The notes below the pieces were generated by a model. That model was not told the DNA's origin and ran no database searches. It saw only the letters and a program-made list of their open reading frames with translations. Positions 48,805-59,580 of a stretch of DNA of 64,000 nucleotides are shown in pieces. Made by a program: the position numbers and the translations under genes. Numbering within the stretch: position 1 is the stretch's first letter; each line of letters opens with the position of its first letter. This DNA is from Macquaria australasica (Eukaryota; Chordata; Actinopteri; Centrarchiformes; Percichthyidae): positions 620,001 to 684,000 of the forward strand of contig SEMN01000123.1 in NCBI GenBank assembly GCA_005408345.1, in the 5' to 3' direction.

Positions 48805-48917
48805 CTTATCTTTGTAGAACCATTGTAAGATCGGGTGGGGCGAACCTCGAACAGTGAATTCTATGCACGTGTCATGGCGGCGTTCTGGCTCCTTCAGCTT
48901 CACAATGGAGGGTGGAA
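48805..48917 (-). CDS. ntrk3: ntrk3 exon: second Ig-like C2 domain, N-terminal half
   Basis: Minus-strand exon of 113 nt reading, after the split codon, PPSIVKLKEPERRHDTCIEF, TVRGSPHPILQWFYKDK. It opens Ig domain 2, the membrane-proximal domain that binds neurotrophin in Trk receptors. Human TrkC has PPRVVSLEEPE, CIEFVVRGNPPPTLHW at these positions. Cys in DTCIEF and Trp in LQWFY are the structural residues. The acceptor is TTTTCAG; the donor GTGTGT lacks the +4 to +5 AAG consensus and looks relatively weak. The exon ends in phase 0. Residues LQWFY resemble TrkB more than TrkC, so this exon alone would not separate the paralogues; the transmembrane exon does. Confidence 0.94.
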
Positions 48918-49392
48918 CTGAAAAGACAAAAGAGAACAGAAGGACAGATGAGCACTGTTGACTTTGTAATTGAAACAGAGGACATAAAAGTATTTTTTTG
49001 TAATACACTTTCACATGTACCTCCACTACAGTAAAGCTTATATTGCCTGTCATTACACTTGATGTATTGTTGCAGTACATGAAAGGACAAGAGAGGAAGA
49101 GAGAAAACACAAAGATATAAAAAGGGAAAGACCTCGATTATCATTTTAATATGCTGGTCTCATCACAATCTATTCCAATTGATTTGGAGTGTGTGAGCGT
49201 GTGTGTTCCTGTTCTCGTGTTTCTGTCTGTTGACTGACAAAACTGTATCTAAATACAAACACAATTTGCTATTTGCTGCAACAGTGTCATTGTCTTACCA
49301 CAGCCGACTGTAAGAAATTCAAACCAGCACCAGAGAAAGCAATAGCTGTTATTAGTCGTTCCACCACAAATGGAATATATCCTTTCAAGTGT

Positions 49393-49419
49393 ACACACAC
49401 ACACACACACACACACACA
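49393..49419. repeat. (AC)13 microsatellite
   Basis: Uninterrupted AC tract. Confidence 0.95.
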
Positions 49420-49518
49420 TCCTACAGGATATATGATCAGGGTTGCTTGCATGAGTTTCAGAAGCTCCAGATGCTCAAAAATGATTCATAGAGTAGTCTG
49501 ACATACAGTATTTATTTC

Positions 49519-49650
49519 AATATCTATTTCAATTCAATCTTATTTATATAGCACAAAATCATAAGAGAAGTTATCTCAGGGCACTTTTCATATAGAGCAG
49601 GTCTAGACCGTACTCTTTACAATATTATTTACAGAGACCCAACAATTAAT
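49519..49650 (-). mobile_element. Teleost retroposon-like repeat 3' end
   Basis: AATCTTATTTATATAGCACA, AGTTATCTCAGGGCACTTTT, AGCAGGTCTAGACCGTACTC and TACAGAGACCCAACAATTA are the reverse of a very common fish repeat that ends in a GAATT-type tail. Minus orientation. Confidence 0.65.
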
Positions 49651-51914
49651 AGTAAAATAATAAGACTAAAGCCAACTGTACAGATGTTAGCTGTAGCTAG
49701 CACACTTTGCACTCACCAACCATGTGTCCTCTGACTGGTCTCAAAATGTACTTTGTCTCAGACCCCTCTCTTCATTTGTACATTTATGAATAAGCACGAT
49801 TCTTTGACTCAAGTCGTCTTCATAGGTGAAGACCACCACCAAGAGCAAGTACAGGTCTGTTTGCATTAGCCTCTAAAATGATAAATAAAAAGAGATCACA
49901 AGTGGGGCAAAAATGTATTTTGTGCTGAGGGTGGCGTTTGAGGGAATGTCATTGTGGTGTATAAAAGAAAAGTAAGTAAAAATGCTTAACACTGAGAAGA
50001 ATGTTCGGTTATAATACCAGTGCTAGTTCACCAAATTATTCTCTTTGTTGTCGCTTTTCACCAGAGATATATTTTACCAAATTATTCTGTGATACACAAC
50101 AGCCATAAAGTGTCAAATATGGAAATCAATCAACTGTGAAACATGACGTGATACTGTTTGTGTATTTCATGATACTTAAGAATTACCAAAAATCTAATTG
50201 CCTAAGTGCGAGTGGAAATGGTCCCAATAGTGATGTTAGAGAGAGGTCACCAAATTCTTTAGAAGCCAAATTTTGGGTTGCAAGGTTTTAAGAAAACTTT
50301 GGTATTGTATCTGCAAAGTGTTCAGGTATCTCACAGCTGTGGAGTAACATTTTATAAACACTGATTTCTGCACAGAAAGACTTCTTATGCACCCACACTC
50401 CTCACACAGGCAGCCTCTGGTCTGGCCTGTTGTTGAGACTGCAGCCATTACAGGTAGAATTTTTATAAGATTGAGCATCAAAGAATAAGACACTCGTGAT
50501 GAAAATTGGTACAGTCTATGTGTTGCTTTCAGCCCATAGTCGCAGATGGATAGCAGCATGTAGTGCTGTTTTTACATTTGCACACATGGGAGCTTTATAA
50601 AGATAATGAAGACAACTGGTCTCACTAGTCGTGAGTTTAACAAGGATTGTTGTGGTAGACTCAATATAAAAACTGTATTTGCGTCATAAGTCAATGTTTC
50701 AACAGTTTTTTACCATATAAACCTGCTGGTGGCTGCTGGCATGTTTATGGCCACTACCCTTTTATGTCATTTGACTGCGTTTTATGTTTGTATCCAAGTT
50801 TGGTGCATTTAGTTGTGCCAAATAACATTTAAAAAAAGGAAATCACTCTGCCACTCAACTCAGTTTGCAGCATGTAATCACATGTTTTAAGAAACCCTAA
50901 AAGCATGCTCTGTATTTGTCATGTTTTGAACAAAATCAAGTCACTGCGATGATGTCAGTAATTTGTCACAGTTTGTTTTGAACTGCATGCTGTGAGGCCT
51001 TTCCATGAAGTAAACACATAATTATATTCACTAGGAAGCATTATTATAATTATTATCCATTATTTCCAGTCAGAAAAAGTCTACCTCTGCTCAAGTGACT
51101 TCCTACAGAATGGCTCGCTGTTCTCATGGTGAATCGATATGCAGTTCAACATTGGCTGCAAGCCCAAGACATGGATGAATGGGATGTAACAACAGCAGCT
51201 AGCTGTCTGCTTTATGTCTGGAAAACTACAATGGCATGGTCAGTGTTTGAGTAGATTGATACACGGCACTCATATTGGTAGTGGGTAGTGAGGATGTAGC
51301 ACAGTAACATCAAATGCCAACTGCTGTGAGGCCCCTTTGTGCTCAAAATACTATGAACAGCAAAGACAAGACAGAGACAAGAACAAAGACAACAGCAATG
51401 ACAAACACAACAACAAAGAAAAAGACAAAGGCAATACCAGTGATAATTCCAAAACAGACAAGAAAACACCAAGACAAGGTTCATTCAACACCAAATCAAA
51501 AACAGCTGTGTGTTAGCCTAAAATGACAGAAGACAGCTGACATTTTTTGGCTCAAATGAAAATGTAACCCACCTTAACCAACAGCTGACAGCAACACACA
51601 AATTCAGATAAACAGTAAGCTGGGACATGTAGCACACTGCAGTCATTAACAGATAGCAGACAGGAAGTCAATATAAAACAAAAAATAAACACAGAGAATG
51701 TAATTATATAGATAAAGACCAATAACCTTGCCAATTCAATACACAAATCACACTTTTGGCACAAACAACCTGACAGTGTCATGGGAAAGAACAGTCACTG
51801 CTATACTTCCATAAATATCACATACTGTGGATTGTGTTTGTTTCCGAGTGTTCAGCCTACTATTTGTTCCACACTGAACCAGGTTGGGTTCCAGGAGGGG
51901 CTATAACTATTATT

Positions 51915-52110
51915 TCCATGATTCAGTAATCTGCTGATTAATTGTTTGGTTCGTAAAATGTCAGAAAAATGTCCATCCCAGTTTTACAAAGCCCATGCTG
52001 CCATATTCAAATGGCTTATTTGTATATTCACATTTGGTAACCTGGAACTGGTGAATGTATGTATTTATTTATTTATTGCAGAAAATAACCACAATTGAGT
52101 TTTTCCCCTT
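51915..52110. mobile_element. hAT-like non-autonomous repeat fragment
   Basis: CTGCTGATTAATTGTTTGGT and TAAAATGTCAGAAAAATGTC, TTACAAAGCCCATGCTG: interior of the same fish family as 22551-22735, here without its outer end. Confidence 0.6.
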
Positions 52111-52176
52111 TAATAGTTGACTGATGCTGGCCCATGAAGATGCGACGGCCAGTAGCTACCTCAAACTTCCCTACAT

Positions 52177-52660
52177 CATAGGCTGTATATAATGATGGAC
52201 GACGTGACAGCTCCCCAAAAGTGAAGCCAAAACGTCTGGATCGCCCCCTGGTGGCTGGCTGCAGTATAGGTCACAAAACCCGCCTCCTCCATGTTAGCAG
52301 ATGGGACATGGGCCAAACTGAAGTCAAAGTACACGTCAAATAAAATGTTTCTCAAAGATGGTTTTTGTCATTTTAGGTAGTTCTTATCACGCTGATGTTT
52401 GTTCAAGTGTTCGTTTTTCTGATAAGTTTGGTTTTTATTAGTTATTTGATTTTATAAAAATGGGGTGTGACATCATGATTGACAACTGTGCTCGTGATTG
52501 GTTAGGGCGGGTGTATGGGCGGGTCCTACTGTGCAGACTCTGGCTCCAAATGACGTCACCAGCTCAAGACAGCAGCTCCCGTATCCGGGGTATTTTGGCT
52601 TTATTTTTGTACAGTGGGAGGAATTGGAGACGTCTATCTTACAGTCCACGGTACATAATG
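52177..52660. mobile_element. Teleost non-autonomous element (GGCTGTATATAATGATGGAC type)
   Basis: GGCTGTATATAATGATGGAC, GAAGCCAAAACGTCTGGATC and GCCCCCTGGTGGCTGGCTGC are hallmark phrases of a repeat found throughout fish genomes; the later GTGATTGGTTAGGGCGGG part belongs to it or to a neighbour. Short overlapping frames on both strands are not genes. Confidence 0.7.
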
Positions 52661-54089
52661 GCCTTGAAGAAATAGAAATGTTGCACATGGATCAGCGTTA
52701 AAACAAAGGGAAATGGTTGGAACTAATTTAATTGGTTGTTCAATTTTACAACCAAAAGGTATCAACATTGTACTTTTCTGGCAAACATACTGTATTTATA
52801 CTTTATAGCCCACTTATTATCCATATGGACTGCATCTTTTTGTATTTCTCTTACAGGCAATATTCCTCATGTCCATTAGCTAAATATAATGTATCATTAT
52901 CATTATTAACAACAAACCACAGAAATAACTACTACAACTCTCACAAATCAATAAACAATCCAACTGTGTCCAGATGCACAAAGAGATGAATGGATGTAAA
53001 ATGATGAATATATTGTGGTCTGAGTCATCTATCCTGCCAGTCCTGCAATTAAAACCATCCAAGCTTCAAATAGTTGTTAGTGCTTCATGAGGGTTCACTT
53101 CAATAATCAAATGCAGTGAGCTTACGAATGCAGTTGAAGGTAGTGAGCACAATTTTGGATCAAACTGTTTACCTGAAAAATTTAATTCCAGCACAGAGCA
53201 ACTTAAAATAGTTTCCTCAGTGGTCCAGTGTTTTTAAATTCAAGCCTCTGGGTGTATAGTGAGATATATGCATGACGCGCGGGTGGAGTACGCACTGAAA
53301 ATAAATTGTGCATTCATGAGTGTATTACATTATCATGCACAGTTTTGCAGTGGAGTATGACAGGGATGCAATATTTTTCCAAAACATTTTATTCTGTGCA
53401 TATTAGACACACCTCTAAACCGAGTACATTGATAAGTTGAATAGATTTTTGCAATATACATCTAAACATGTCCTCTGCTCATAAACACATACATCCTGTA
53501 TATAGTATAATATTTGCCTGAATATTATTATATATTCTTTTGGAGTCATCTCAGTTGGCTCAGGCCATATGTTACCTAATAATCAGATGTACTGCCACAC
53601 AAATTACTGTCTATTTAGAAAGCCTCTGCCAGTCTACTGTAAAATAATCATAGCATCATTTGATGAATTGAATTATGAATTGATAATTCCACTGCAGCTG
53701 ATATGTATTACAGTCTATTGGAATTTATCAGCAAGTTGTTACATTATAGAGAGAGCTCATCAGTTTGAATTGTGCATATTAGTCATATTTTTTCAAAATG
53801 AATAAAATCCAAAACAGGGCGCATGAAAATTTGGCTGACGTGGCAGTGAATACTGCTGCTGGAGTAACCAAGAGGGCTGACACTGTATTTGGTTGATGCT
53901 GGCTATCTTGTAAAAGCCTCTGGACCAGTCACTCAGTGATCAGCACAAAAAGATGTGTCAATACTGTATGTTTAGAAAGCTATGAAGAAATAAATTACTA
54001 CAGAGTGAACAAAAGATCCCCTCACATCTAAACATCCAAGCTTTGGTGCTTACTGTAATATCCATGTTGTTTGGACCGAGTATGAAAGT

Positions 54090-54106
54090 AAATAAATAAA
54101 TAATAA

Positions 54107-54137
<31 letters not shown>

Positions 54138-54148
54138 AAGAAGAAGAA
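54090..54148. repeat. Compound AAAT/AAT/(AAG)14 microsatellite
   Basis: AAG units fill 54107-54148, preceded by AAT and AAAT units. Confidence 0.95.
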
Positions 54149-54229
54149 TATATTATAGGATAAGGCTGGTGCTATTCTATATTTTTCTTATTCTCAACAA
54201 ATCCCATGTGCAGACCCAAACCAACAGTG

Positions 54230-54545
54230 ACTATATCACTGTGTGTGTATCACAGCCTGATAGATCTTCTTCCTCTGTTCCATAGAACTCCATTGTTGTC
54301 CAAAAACTATTAGACACATCAGTGAGTCACACTGTTGTTCCTTTATTACCATGAACACACACACAGTAGTTTATTTACACCATCCTGCTGCCCCAAATAC
54401 TCACTAGTGCACTGAATGTGGATTAATCCGCTGCTGAAAATAGTCCCCAGCAAATGCACTATTTCCTCTTGTTTGAGAAATATTTGTAAAAAACTACAAT
54501 GAGCAGCTGTTTTAAGAAATGACTGAGCACTGGTCTGACAAAATA
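54230..54545. repeat. Interspersed repeat, direct copy of 57500-57700
   Basis: The 32 bases from 54280 (CATAGAACTCCATTGTTGTC, CAAAAACTATTA) are identical to 57539-57570. The following blocks GTGGATTAATCCGCTGC, TTTCCTCTTGTTTGAGAAAT and GAGCAGCTGTTTTAAGAAAT have counterparts in the same order. The copies are 3.3 kb apart, in two different introns of ntrk3. Confidence 0.7.
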
Positions 54546-54864
54546 GATGATCCATTATTGTCACAATAGAGAACAATTAAACTGATATTGAATTGGAGAG
54601 TTAAAACAAATACAACGACTTAGATAATATAATACAAATGTGCTTCAAAAGCCATTCAAAAAGTTGAATGAATTAGCAGGTTATCGTTTGCTTTAATGAG
54701 ACCTAACTGTGCATTCAACTGCATGCTTTTTCCCCTATGCTGTACTATAGGTGTGATGCTGTTGTGGCCCCGTGGAAGGATAATTTATGAGGCCTTTGCA
54801 TATGAAAACATTTATGCCAACAGCTCCTTTTGTAGGTCACATGAATATAAATACACCGAACCCT

Positions 54865-54866
<2 letters not shown>

Positions 54867-54909
<43 letters not shown>
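54867..54909. repeat. (CA)21 microsatellite
   Basis: Uninterrupted CA tract. Confidence 0.97.
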
Positions 54910-54911
<2 letters not shown>

Positions 54912-55040
54912 TAGGTCAGATGTGTATAGGCTGTAATGATGATGGATGGGCCTGTTTAACACTATGAAAACGCTAATAAGTACTTTCCTAAAGTGACCAT
55001 TAATTGGAAAATGTAACAGCTGGCCAATAGAAGAGCATGG

Positions 55041-55070
55041 TGTGTGTGTGTGTGTGTGTGTGCGTGCGTG
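55041..55070 (-). promoter_or_regulatory. CA-repeat just downstream of the Ig1 second-half donor
   Basis: On the transcript: donor GTAAGT, then ACAAGCACGCACGCA and about (CA)11. CA-rich elements near 5' splice sites are known binding sites of hnRNP L, which can enhance or silence splicing. The position is seen directly; a regulatory role here is inferred. Confidence 0.5.
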
Positions 55071-55081
55071 CTTGTACTTAC

Positions 55082-55226
55082 AGTGAACAGTTAGCTGGAC
55101 GGAAGCGTTGGTCATGCCCACTATGTTGGTGGCGGTGCAGGTTAGCAGGAAGTTGTTGTCGTCTCTGCTCACATTGACCAAAGTGATGTTGATGGAATGA
55201 ATGGTGTTGTTGTCATAGACTCTGGC
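55082..55226 (-). CDS. ntrk3: ntrk3 exon: first Ig-like C2 domain, C-terminal half
   Basis: Minus-strand exon of 145 nt completing Ig domain 1: ARVYDNNTIHSINITLVNVS, then FLLTCTATNIVGMTNASVQL and TVH. It carries the F-strand cysteine (LTC) that pairs with the one in the preceding exon. Asn-X-Ser/Thr sequons are visible in NNT, NIT, NVS and NAS. Human TrkC has INLTLVNV and NVVGMSNASVALTV here. The acceptor is CTCCCTCCAG and the donor GTAAGT. It starts in phase 0 and ends with one base (T), which joins TT of the next exon. A CA repeat with GCAC interruptions starts about 12-20 nt past the donor, and a long pyrimidine-rich stretch (plus-strand purines 55477-55650) lies about 250-420 nt before the acceptor. 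Confidence 0.95.
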
Positions 55227-55476
55227 CTGGAGGGAGAGCAGGATAAAATTAGAGAACAGACGAGCACATAATGACTGATCATGTGTAGCGGAGTGTAGCG
55301 TGGGAGCAGGCTGTTGACGGCCCGCAATGAATCTTGAGATAGGTTGGGCCATAAAGGATCCAGCCGTTGGAAGGGGCCTTTGAAATTGGACGCCCAGCCT
55401 TCGAAGGATGCGGCCCCTGAATTGAGACATGGCTGTAGTGTCTAGCCAGTAGGCTCATTTAGCAAAGGTAACGTCA

Positions 55477-55650
55477 ATGGAGAGAGAGGAAAGAGAAGAG
55501 AAGAAAATGAAGGGCGTAAAAAGAGTGAAGCAAGGAGAGTGAGGTGTAAAGGTAAAGAGAAGGAAAGGAAGAGAGAGAAGGAAGAGGAGTGAAGAAAAGA
55601 GGAGGGTAAATATTGGAGGAGAAGAACAAGGACAACAGTAACCATGGCTA
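55477..55650 (-). repeat. Homopurine/homopyrimidine tract upstream of an ntrk3 acceptor
   Basis: On the plus strand, almost all A/G for about 170 bp (GGAGAGAGAGGAAAGAGAAG and onward); on the transcript CU-rich, with many CUCUCU and UCUUCC words. Ends 250 nt before the acceptor of the 55226-55082 exon. Confidence 0.85.
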
Positions 55651-56435
55651 AAATACATGAAACCAGAATTGTCCCCCTTTTTTATTTCGTAGATAATAAC
55701 ATTGGATAGTTTAATGATATGTTGACCACCTGTGTATGTTCAGAGTTGCAGGGTGTGTGAAGGCTGTGGCTTCAATGTATGAATAGGGCTCCTAGGGTGG
55801 TGGGGCTAAGCTAGCTGTTGTTGTTTTCTATTTATACATATATTACATTTAGAAAGTGTCATGTGTGGGATTGATGGCTTTGGAGCTGTTGAAAGACATC
55901 TATGACGAAGGTGGGCTGAGTAAAATGCTGTAATGAGTTACATTTCCTGTTGAGTAATTAGTAATGTGATTTATGTGAATGATAAGTAATGAGAGGCTTG
56001 CACTGAACTGTGAGGTGCCCTCTACTTGACACAGGACAGCACTGTATGGAAGTCAAGAGGGTTTCACTACCAAGTGGAATTCATGAATGTAATCCATGTA
56101 TTCATGCTTTATGAATGTTAAGTAGCCAGCTTCAATTCACATGATCCATTCACAAAACTTGCTTTCAGAGATCTTGTCATGGAAGACAAAACTGCCATTT
56201 TGTCCTCCATGATTGCATCTAACTAGCTACAGCTAATTAATAAAATAATACTTCAACACTTCTGCTCTGAGTAAAACTCCACTGCTGTGCAACGTTTGTT
56301 TCTGCTGGAAATCATGTCACTGATTGATGCCAACAGACACACATCAATTATTCATGAGGTAACTGCCAGCAGCTTGCTGGTATTGCATGTAAAATGCAAC
56401 ACTCACAAGTCTCGCAGCTGTGTGTTTTCCTCCAT

Positions 56436-56440
<5 letters not shown>

Positions 56441-56491
<51 letters not shown>
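56441..56491 (-). promoter_or_regulatory. (CA)25 just downstream of the Ig1 first-half donor
   Basis: 51 bp of pure GT on the plus strand, CA on the transcript, beginning 11 nt after the exon ends. Same arrangement as at 55041-55070. A splicing role through CA-binding proteins is inferred. Confidence 0.55.
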
Positions 56492-56492
<1 letters not shown>

Positions 56493-56501
56493 CCTCCCTA
56501 C

Positions 56502-56644
56502 CTCTTGTGAAGCGATGGAGTGCAAGCCGTTGACAGGCCAGTCCACCTCAGGTAATGGTGATCCAGAGCCGTTACATATTGCCGTTACTCGATCACCCTC
56601 GATAACTGTGAGGTTGCTGTGACTGACGCTGATATCTGGGAGGT
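56502..56644 (-). CDS. ntrk3: ntrk3 exon: first Ig-like C2 domain, N-terminal half
   Basis: Minus-strand exon of 143 nt. After the split Asp codon it reads LPDISVSHSNLTVIEGD, then AICNGSGSPLPEVDW, ending in SIASQE. This is the start of Trk Ig domain 1 with its B-strand cysteine (ICNGSG) and conserved core Trp (VDW); human TrkC has DLPEISVSH and CNGSGSPLPDVDW at the same places. The acceptor AG (56645-56646) is preceded directly by a pure (TC)50 tract on the transcribed strand. The donor is GTAGGG, and a (CA)25 run begins 11 nt after the exon. It ends in phase 0. Skipping it alone would give a stop in the fifth codon of the next exon. Domain and gene assignment are strong; the flanking repeats suggest but do not show regulated splicing. 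Confidence 0.95.
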
Positions 56645-56749
<105 letters not shown>

Positions 56750-57499
56750 ATTGCATCTATATCAACATAGCAATTTTCTAAAGAGTTTTAAAGACCAGCA
56801 GTGTTTCCACAGGAGCTGGCCCAATTGGTGAACAAAAACTCCTCAGCATTACAGAGGGCAAAGAACTCAGTACACATATACTGTGTCCCAGTTTCATACC
56901 ACAAAATGATTATATACACTATGTACAGTACCATATGCTGAGCTTCACAGTACCTTTTTTTTTGCTGAAATCAACATACTGATGGACTACATGCACCTTC
57001 AGACATGGTTTTAGCTATCTCGCCACCACATGCAATTTATTTAGATGTTTTTGTAGCTTTTAGCTTCTCTATTTCTTTTGGGCATTGCAATGTGGGACAA
57101 TAGTGTCAATAGCACACTCAAAAAAATCAAGCGTTTTTTAGTATGTATACTGACATTTTTGAGTTTCCCTAATGTTGTCACCTTTTCAGTGTGAATGAAC
57201 TACATGCTTAAAAACCTGCTTAGAATTCAATGGAATTGGGACCTGGCTAAAAAAAACTAAATGGCACAAACAATTGTGATCTAGGATCTAAATACTGTTT
57301 AAGAGGCTTTTCCACCCATTATTGAACATCTGAACTTTTATATAATTATTAGATAAAAAATTGTCATGTTCGAAGATGCTGAAGAGTGGTTTAATTTATT
57401 AGCTGTAAAGTACAACGCTGGAGATTTCTTTCTGTCAACAAATCCAATGAATTTATCCTGAGTCAAACCAGCAATGAATGTACCCTACTAACAAGTACT

Positions 57500-57790
57500 G
57501 TGTGTATCCAAAGCCTGAAACATCTTATCACTCTGTGCCATAGAACTCCATTGTTGTCCAAAAACTATTAAAACATTAGCAATTGTGTATTAATCTGCAC
57601 CAAAAAATCATCAACAAATGTACTCTTTCCTCCTGTTTGAGTAACAGTTGTTAAAAACTAGTTACCAGCTGTTTTAGGAAATTACTGAGCCTTTTTTAAA
57701 AATGAAACTATATATTTGTGAGCCATTTTTAAAGATTTAAATCTTCAGTAGGAACCAATGGGCTTGGGGCTGAGAGCCACAGACAGAGTA
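57500..57790. repeat. Interspersed repeat, direct copy of 54230-54545
   Basis: Shares the 32-base identity at 57539-57570 and the ordered blocks described for the other copy. It extends further, to AGGAACCAATGGGCTTGGGG and CTGAGAGCCACAGACAG, a phrase also typical of fish repeats. Confidence 0.65.
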
Positions 57791-58012
57791 GGGAAGTCAG
57801 AAAGTATTGATGGATGGACTAACACATTATTGGTTTTGTTTTTTTCTAGGATTTATTGAAAATTAGAAACATTTTGAATGACCCCAGCTCTATCATTTAA
57901 ACATCTTTAATACAAAAATGAATATCAGCAGTCAGAATTCCCATTCATTAAGGTCAAATTGTGCATATCAGGTGTGTATGGTTGTGTGCTAAGTTCCACA
58001 CGTTAAACTCAC

Positions 58013-58159
58013 CACAACTGCTAATGTTCATATCCTGCAGCAGTATCTTCCTGTAGCCATCAGCACAGTGTAACTGTTGACTGCCTAGCCCCGCCTCTCC
58101 TCTCTGTTGCCATAGCTGCAGCCAGCGGATCTCACAACCGCAGGCAAACTCCACCTCCT
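58013..58159 (-). CDS. ntrk3: ntrk3 exon: LRR C-terminal cap (LRRCT)
   Basis: Minus-strand internal exon of 147 nt encoding the cysteine-rich cap that closes the leucine-rich repeats of TrkC. The peptide has the CxC motif (FACGCEIRW), then LQLWQQRGEAGLGSQQLHC and MNISSC, matching the Trk pattern CSCDIRW / LQLWQEQGEA / MNIS-C, with an N-glycosylation sequon in NIS. The acceptor is a TTTAG at 58160-58162; the donor is GTGAG directly after 58013. The exon enters with two bases of a split codon and leaves with one base (G), which joins AC of the next exon to give Asp. An alternative acceptor two bases further in (start 58157) is possible, but the phase-1 pattern of the neighbouring junctions favours 58159. 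The LRR exons upstream are not in the window. Family membership is secure; the exact 5' edge is less so. Confidence 0.9.
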
Positions 58160-59057
58160 CTAAATGACTGGAGAGAAAAAGAAGGACAGTGTTGACAGTA
58201 TTAGCAATACACTACATCTCATCAGTGACATATTCACCCTCAAACTGCATGCCAGAGGAACAAAGCAGGTTTGTCACGTCAAAACTCCTAAAAAAGCTCC
58301 AACATCAACAACAGCTCCAGTACAGTACAGTTCTGTAGTGGGCCTCGACTATTCTAACCCAAAATACAGATTGTAGAAATGAGCAGGTTGAGAGAATGAC
58401 AGAAAAATTATATACACACACATAAAAAAAAAAAAAACACATTACAGCGCTTCATCACACACACACACAAATCCTGGAATCCATGGAAGCTCACAGATTG
58501 GCGATTATGTAATGCTGCAACTCAAGGTTTTTTTTCTCTATTATATTTAACGTCTTTATGGTGGAATGAGTCATTCTAGTAACCATTCTAAAACAGAACA
58601 TTTCCGTCAGTCAGCTGGCATTTCAGACAGCAGAAGGTTCCAAAAACTCTCAGATGGTTATAAAACAGCTGAAAAACAACGCCCCATGGAATTAAGCAAC
58701 TATAATACAATCCTATAATGTACAAGATTTTCATTTTTACATTTTACAATTTCAACACAGTCCACAAAATAAGCACAGGAAAATGATGAAGCTTTCTGTT
58801 CAATATCATCTCTGCATGTGAAACAATACATGCAAGATGCCGCGCTATCGCAGGCACTGTAAAACCATGTGATCATAGGGCTGACAGGATCATTTTTTAA
58901 GCTACGCAAGTGGCTTGTTAATGTTTACTTGAAGTACTATGTAAATGGCCTATTAGTAAATAACATTATGAGATTAAGCTATTTCTTAATTTGGTACCAC
59001 ACCTTTTGTATATAAAATATTGGTAACTGGGTATCTGAGTTATTTGAGTATACAAAA

Positions 59058-59126
59058 GGGGTATTAGAAAAGGGTAAAAATGAAGAAATGCATGATTTCT
59101 ACATTTTTACCCCTTTCTAATACCCC
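59058..59126 (-). ncRNA. Pre-miRNA-like near-perfect hairpin (candidate only)
   Basis: 69-nt inverted repeat: arms 59058-59082 and 59102-59126 (GGGGTATTAGAAA core) pair over 25 positions with one variant, then a single A/A bulge position, then a further 6 bp (59084-59089 with 59095-59100) closing on a 5-nt loop. Read as minus-strand RNA the one variant is a G-U wobble, so the long arm stays paired; read as plus-strand RNA it is an A-C mismatch. It lies in the ntrk3 intron 900 nt upstream of the LRRCT exon. A palindromic MITE remnant is an equally good explanation, and expression is unknown. Confidence 0.35.
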
Positions 59127-59234
59127 AAACCATGCTTGTCAGAAAACAACAACACATTATCATATTTTCTACTTTGCGACAGAGAGTCATAAAACAGCAG
59201 CACCTCACTCTCTTCTACAGTAGGAGTTATCCTT

Positions 59235-59580
59235 CTCCCAATCTCTGAACCCATCGGCTGTTGTCTGACAATTTTAATGCAGATAAATTTAAAAGAAACT
59301 AATAAAAAGCTAATCTCTAGGGTTCTGAGATGGATAAAAAAGCTAAATCATCATCAGATGATAGCCGATGGGTTCTGAGATTGCATTTTGGCCATTGCGT
59401 TCCGCCTCTTTTGCTCTCCACATGGACTGTTAACCTGCATGCAACTAAAGCCCGCTCAAACGTGATTGGTCAATACTACTCAGACTACAAACGGAAACCA
59501 GAACGCTTTCGATACCAAAATCTTGTCCCTTGCCTACAGATTCTGCATTCATATGCAGATATCTGTTTATAGAGATTATC
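59235..59580. repeat. Interspersed repeat, copy 2 of the inverted pair with 5055-5520
   Basis: CAATCTCTGAACCCATCGGC at 59239 is mirrored at 59352-59385 (ATAGCCGATGGGTTCTGAGA), then runs on through GCGTTCCGCCTCTTTTGCTC, GTGATTGGTCAATACTACTC and ATTCATATGCAGATATCTG. The last part is the reverse complement of 5055-5240. The chance open frame of 80 codons in it reads as the same peptide phrase (CLQILHSYADIC) as the minus strand at 5056, which reflects repeat identity, not a gene. Confidence 0.65.

Larger units (their letters stand above)
48918..55081 (-). other. ntrk3: ntrk3 intron between Ig domains 1 and 2
   Basis: 6.2 kb. Contains the repeats listed at 49393-49419, 49519-49650, 51915-52110, 52177-52660, 54090-54148, 54230-54545, 54867-54909 and 55041-55070. 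Nothing is recognised in 49700-51900 or 52700-54080. Confidence 0.85.
55227..56501 (-). other. ntrk3: ntrk3 intron within the first Ig domain
   Basis: 1.28 kb. It opens with a CA repeat (56491-56441) and has a homopyrimidine-rich transcript segment at 55650-55477. 55700-56400 has nothing recognised. Confidence 0.9.

Noticed and set aside
48778..49110. 110-codon minus-strand frame
   Set aside because: Contains the ntrk3 exon 48917-48805 but starts in intron; the acceptor TTTTCAG and the codon phase from the preceding exon set the true edge.
54837..55430. 197-codon minus-strand open frame
   Set aside because: Only its middle (55226-55082) is an ntrk3 exon. The ends are a read-through of flanking intron, including CA repeats translated as His-Thr and Cys-Val runs.
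59330..59572. Conserved protein shared with the minus strand at 5056-5268
   Set aside because: The shared peptide comes from two inverted copies of a non-coding repeat; frames differ in length and have no start or splice support.
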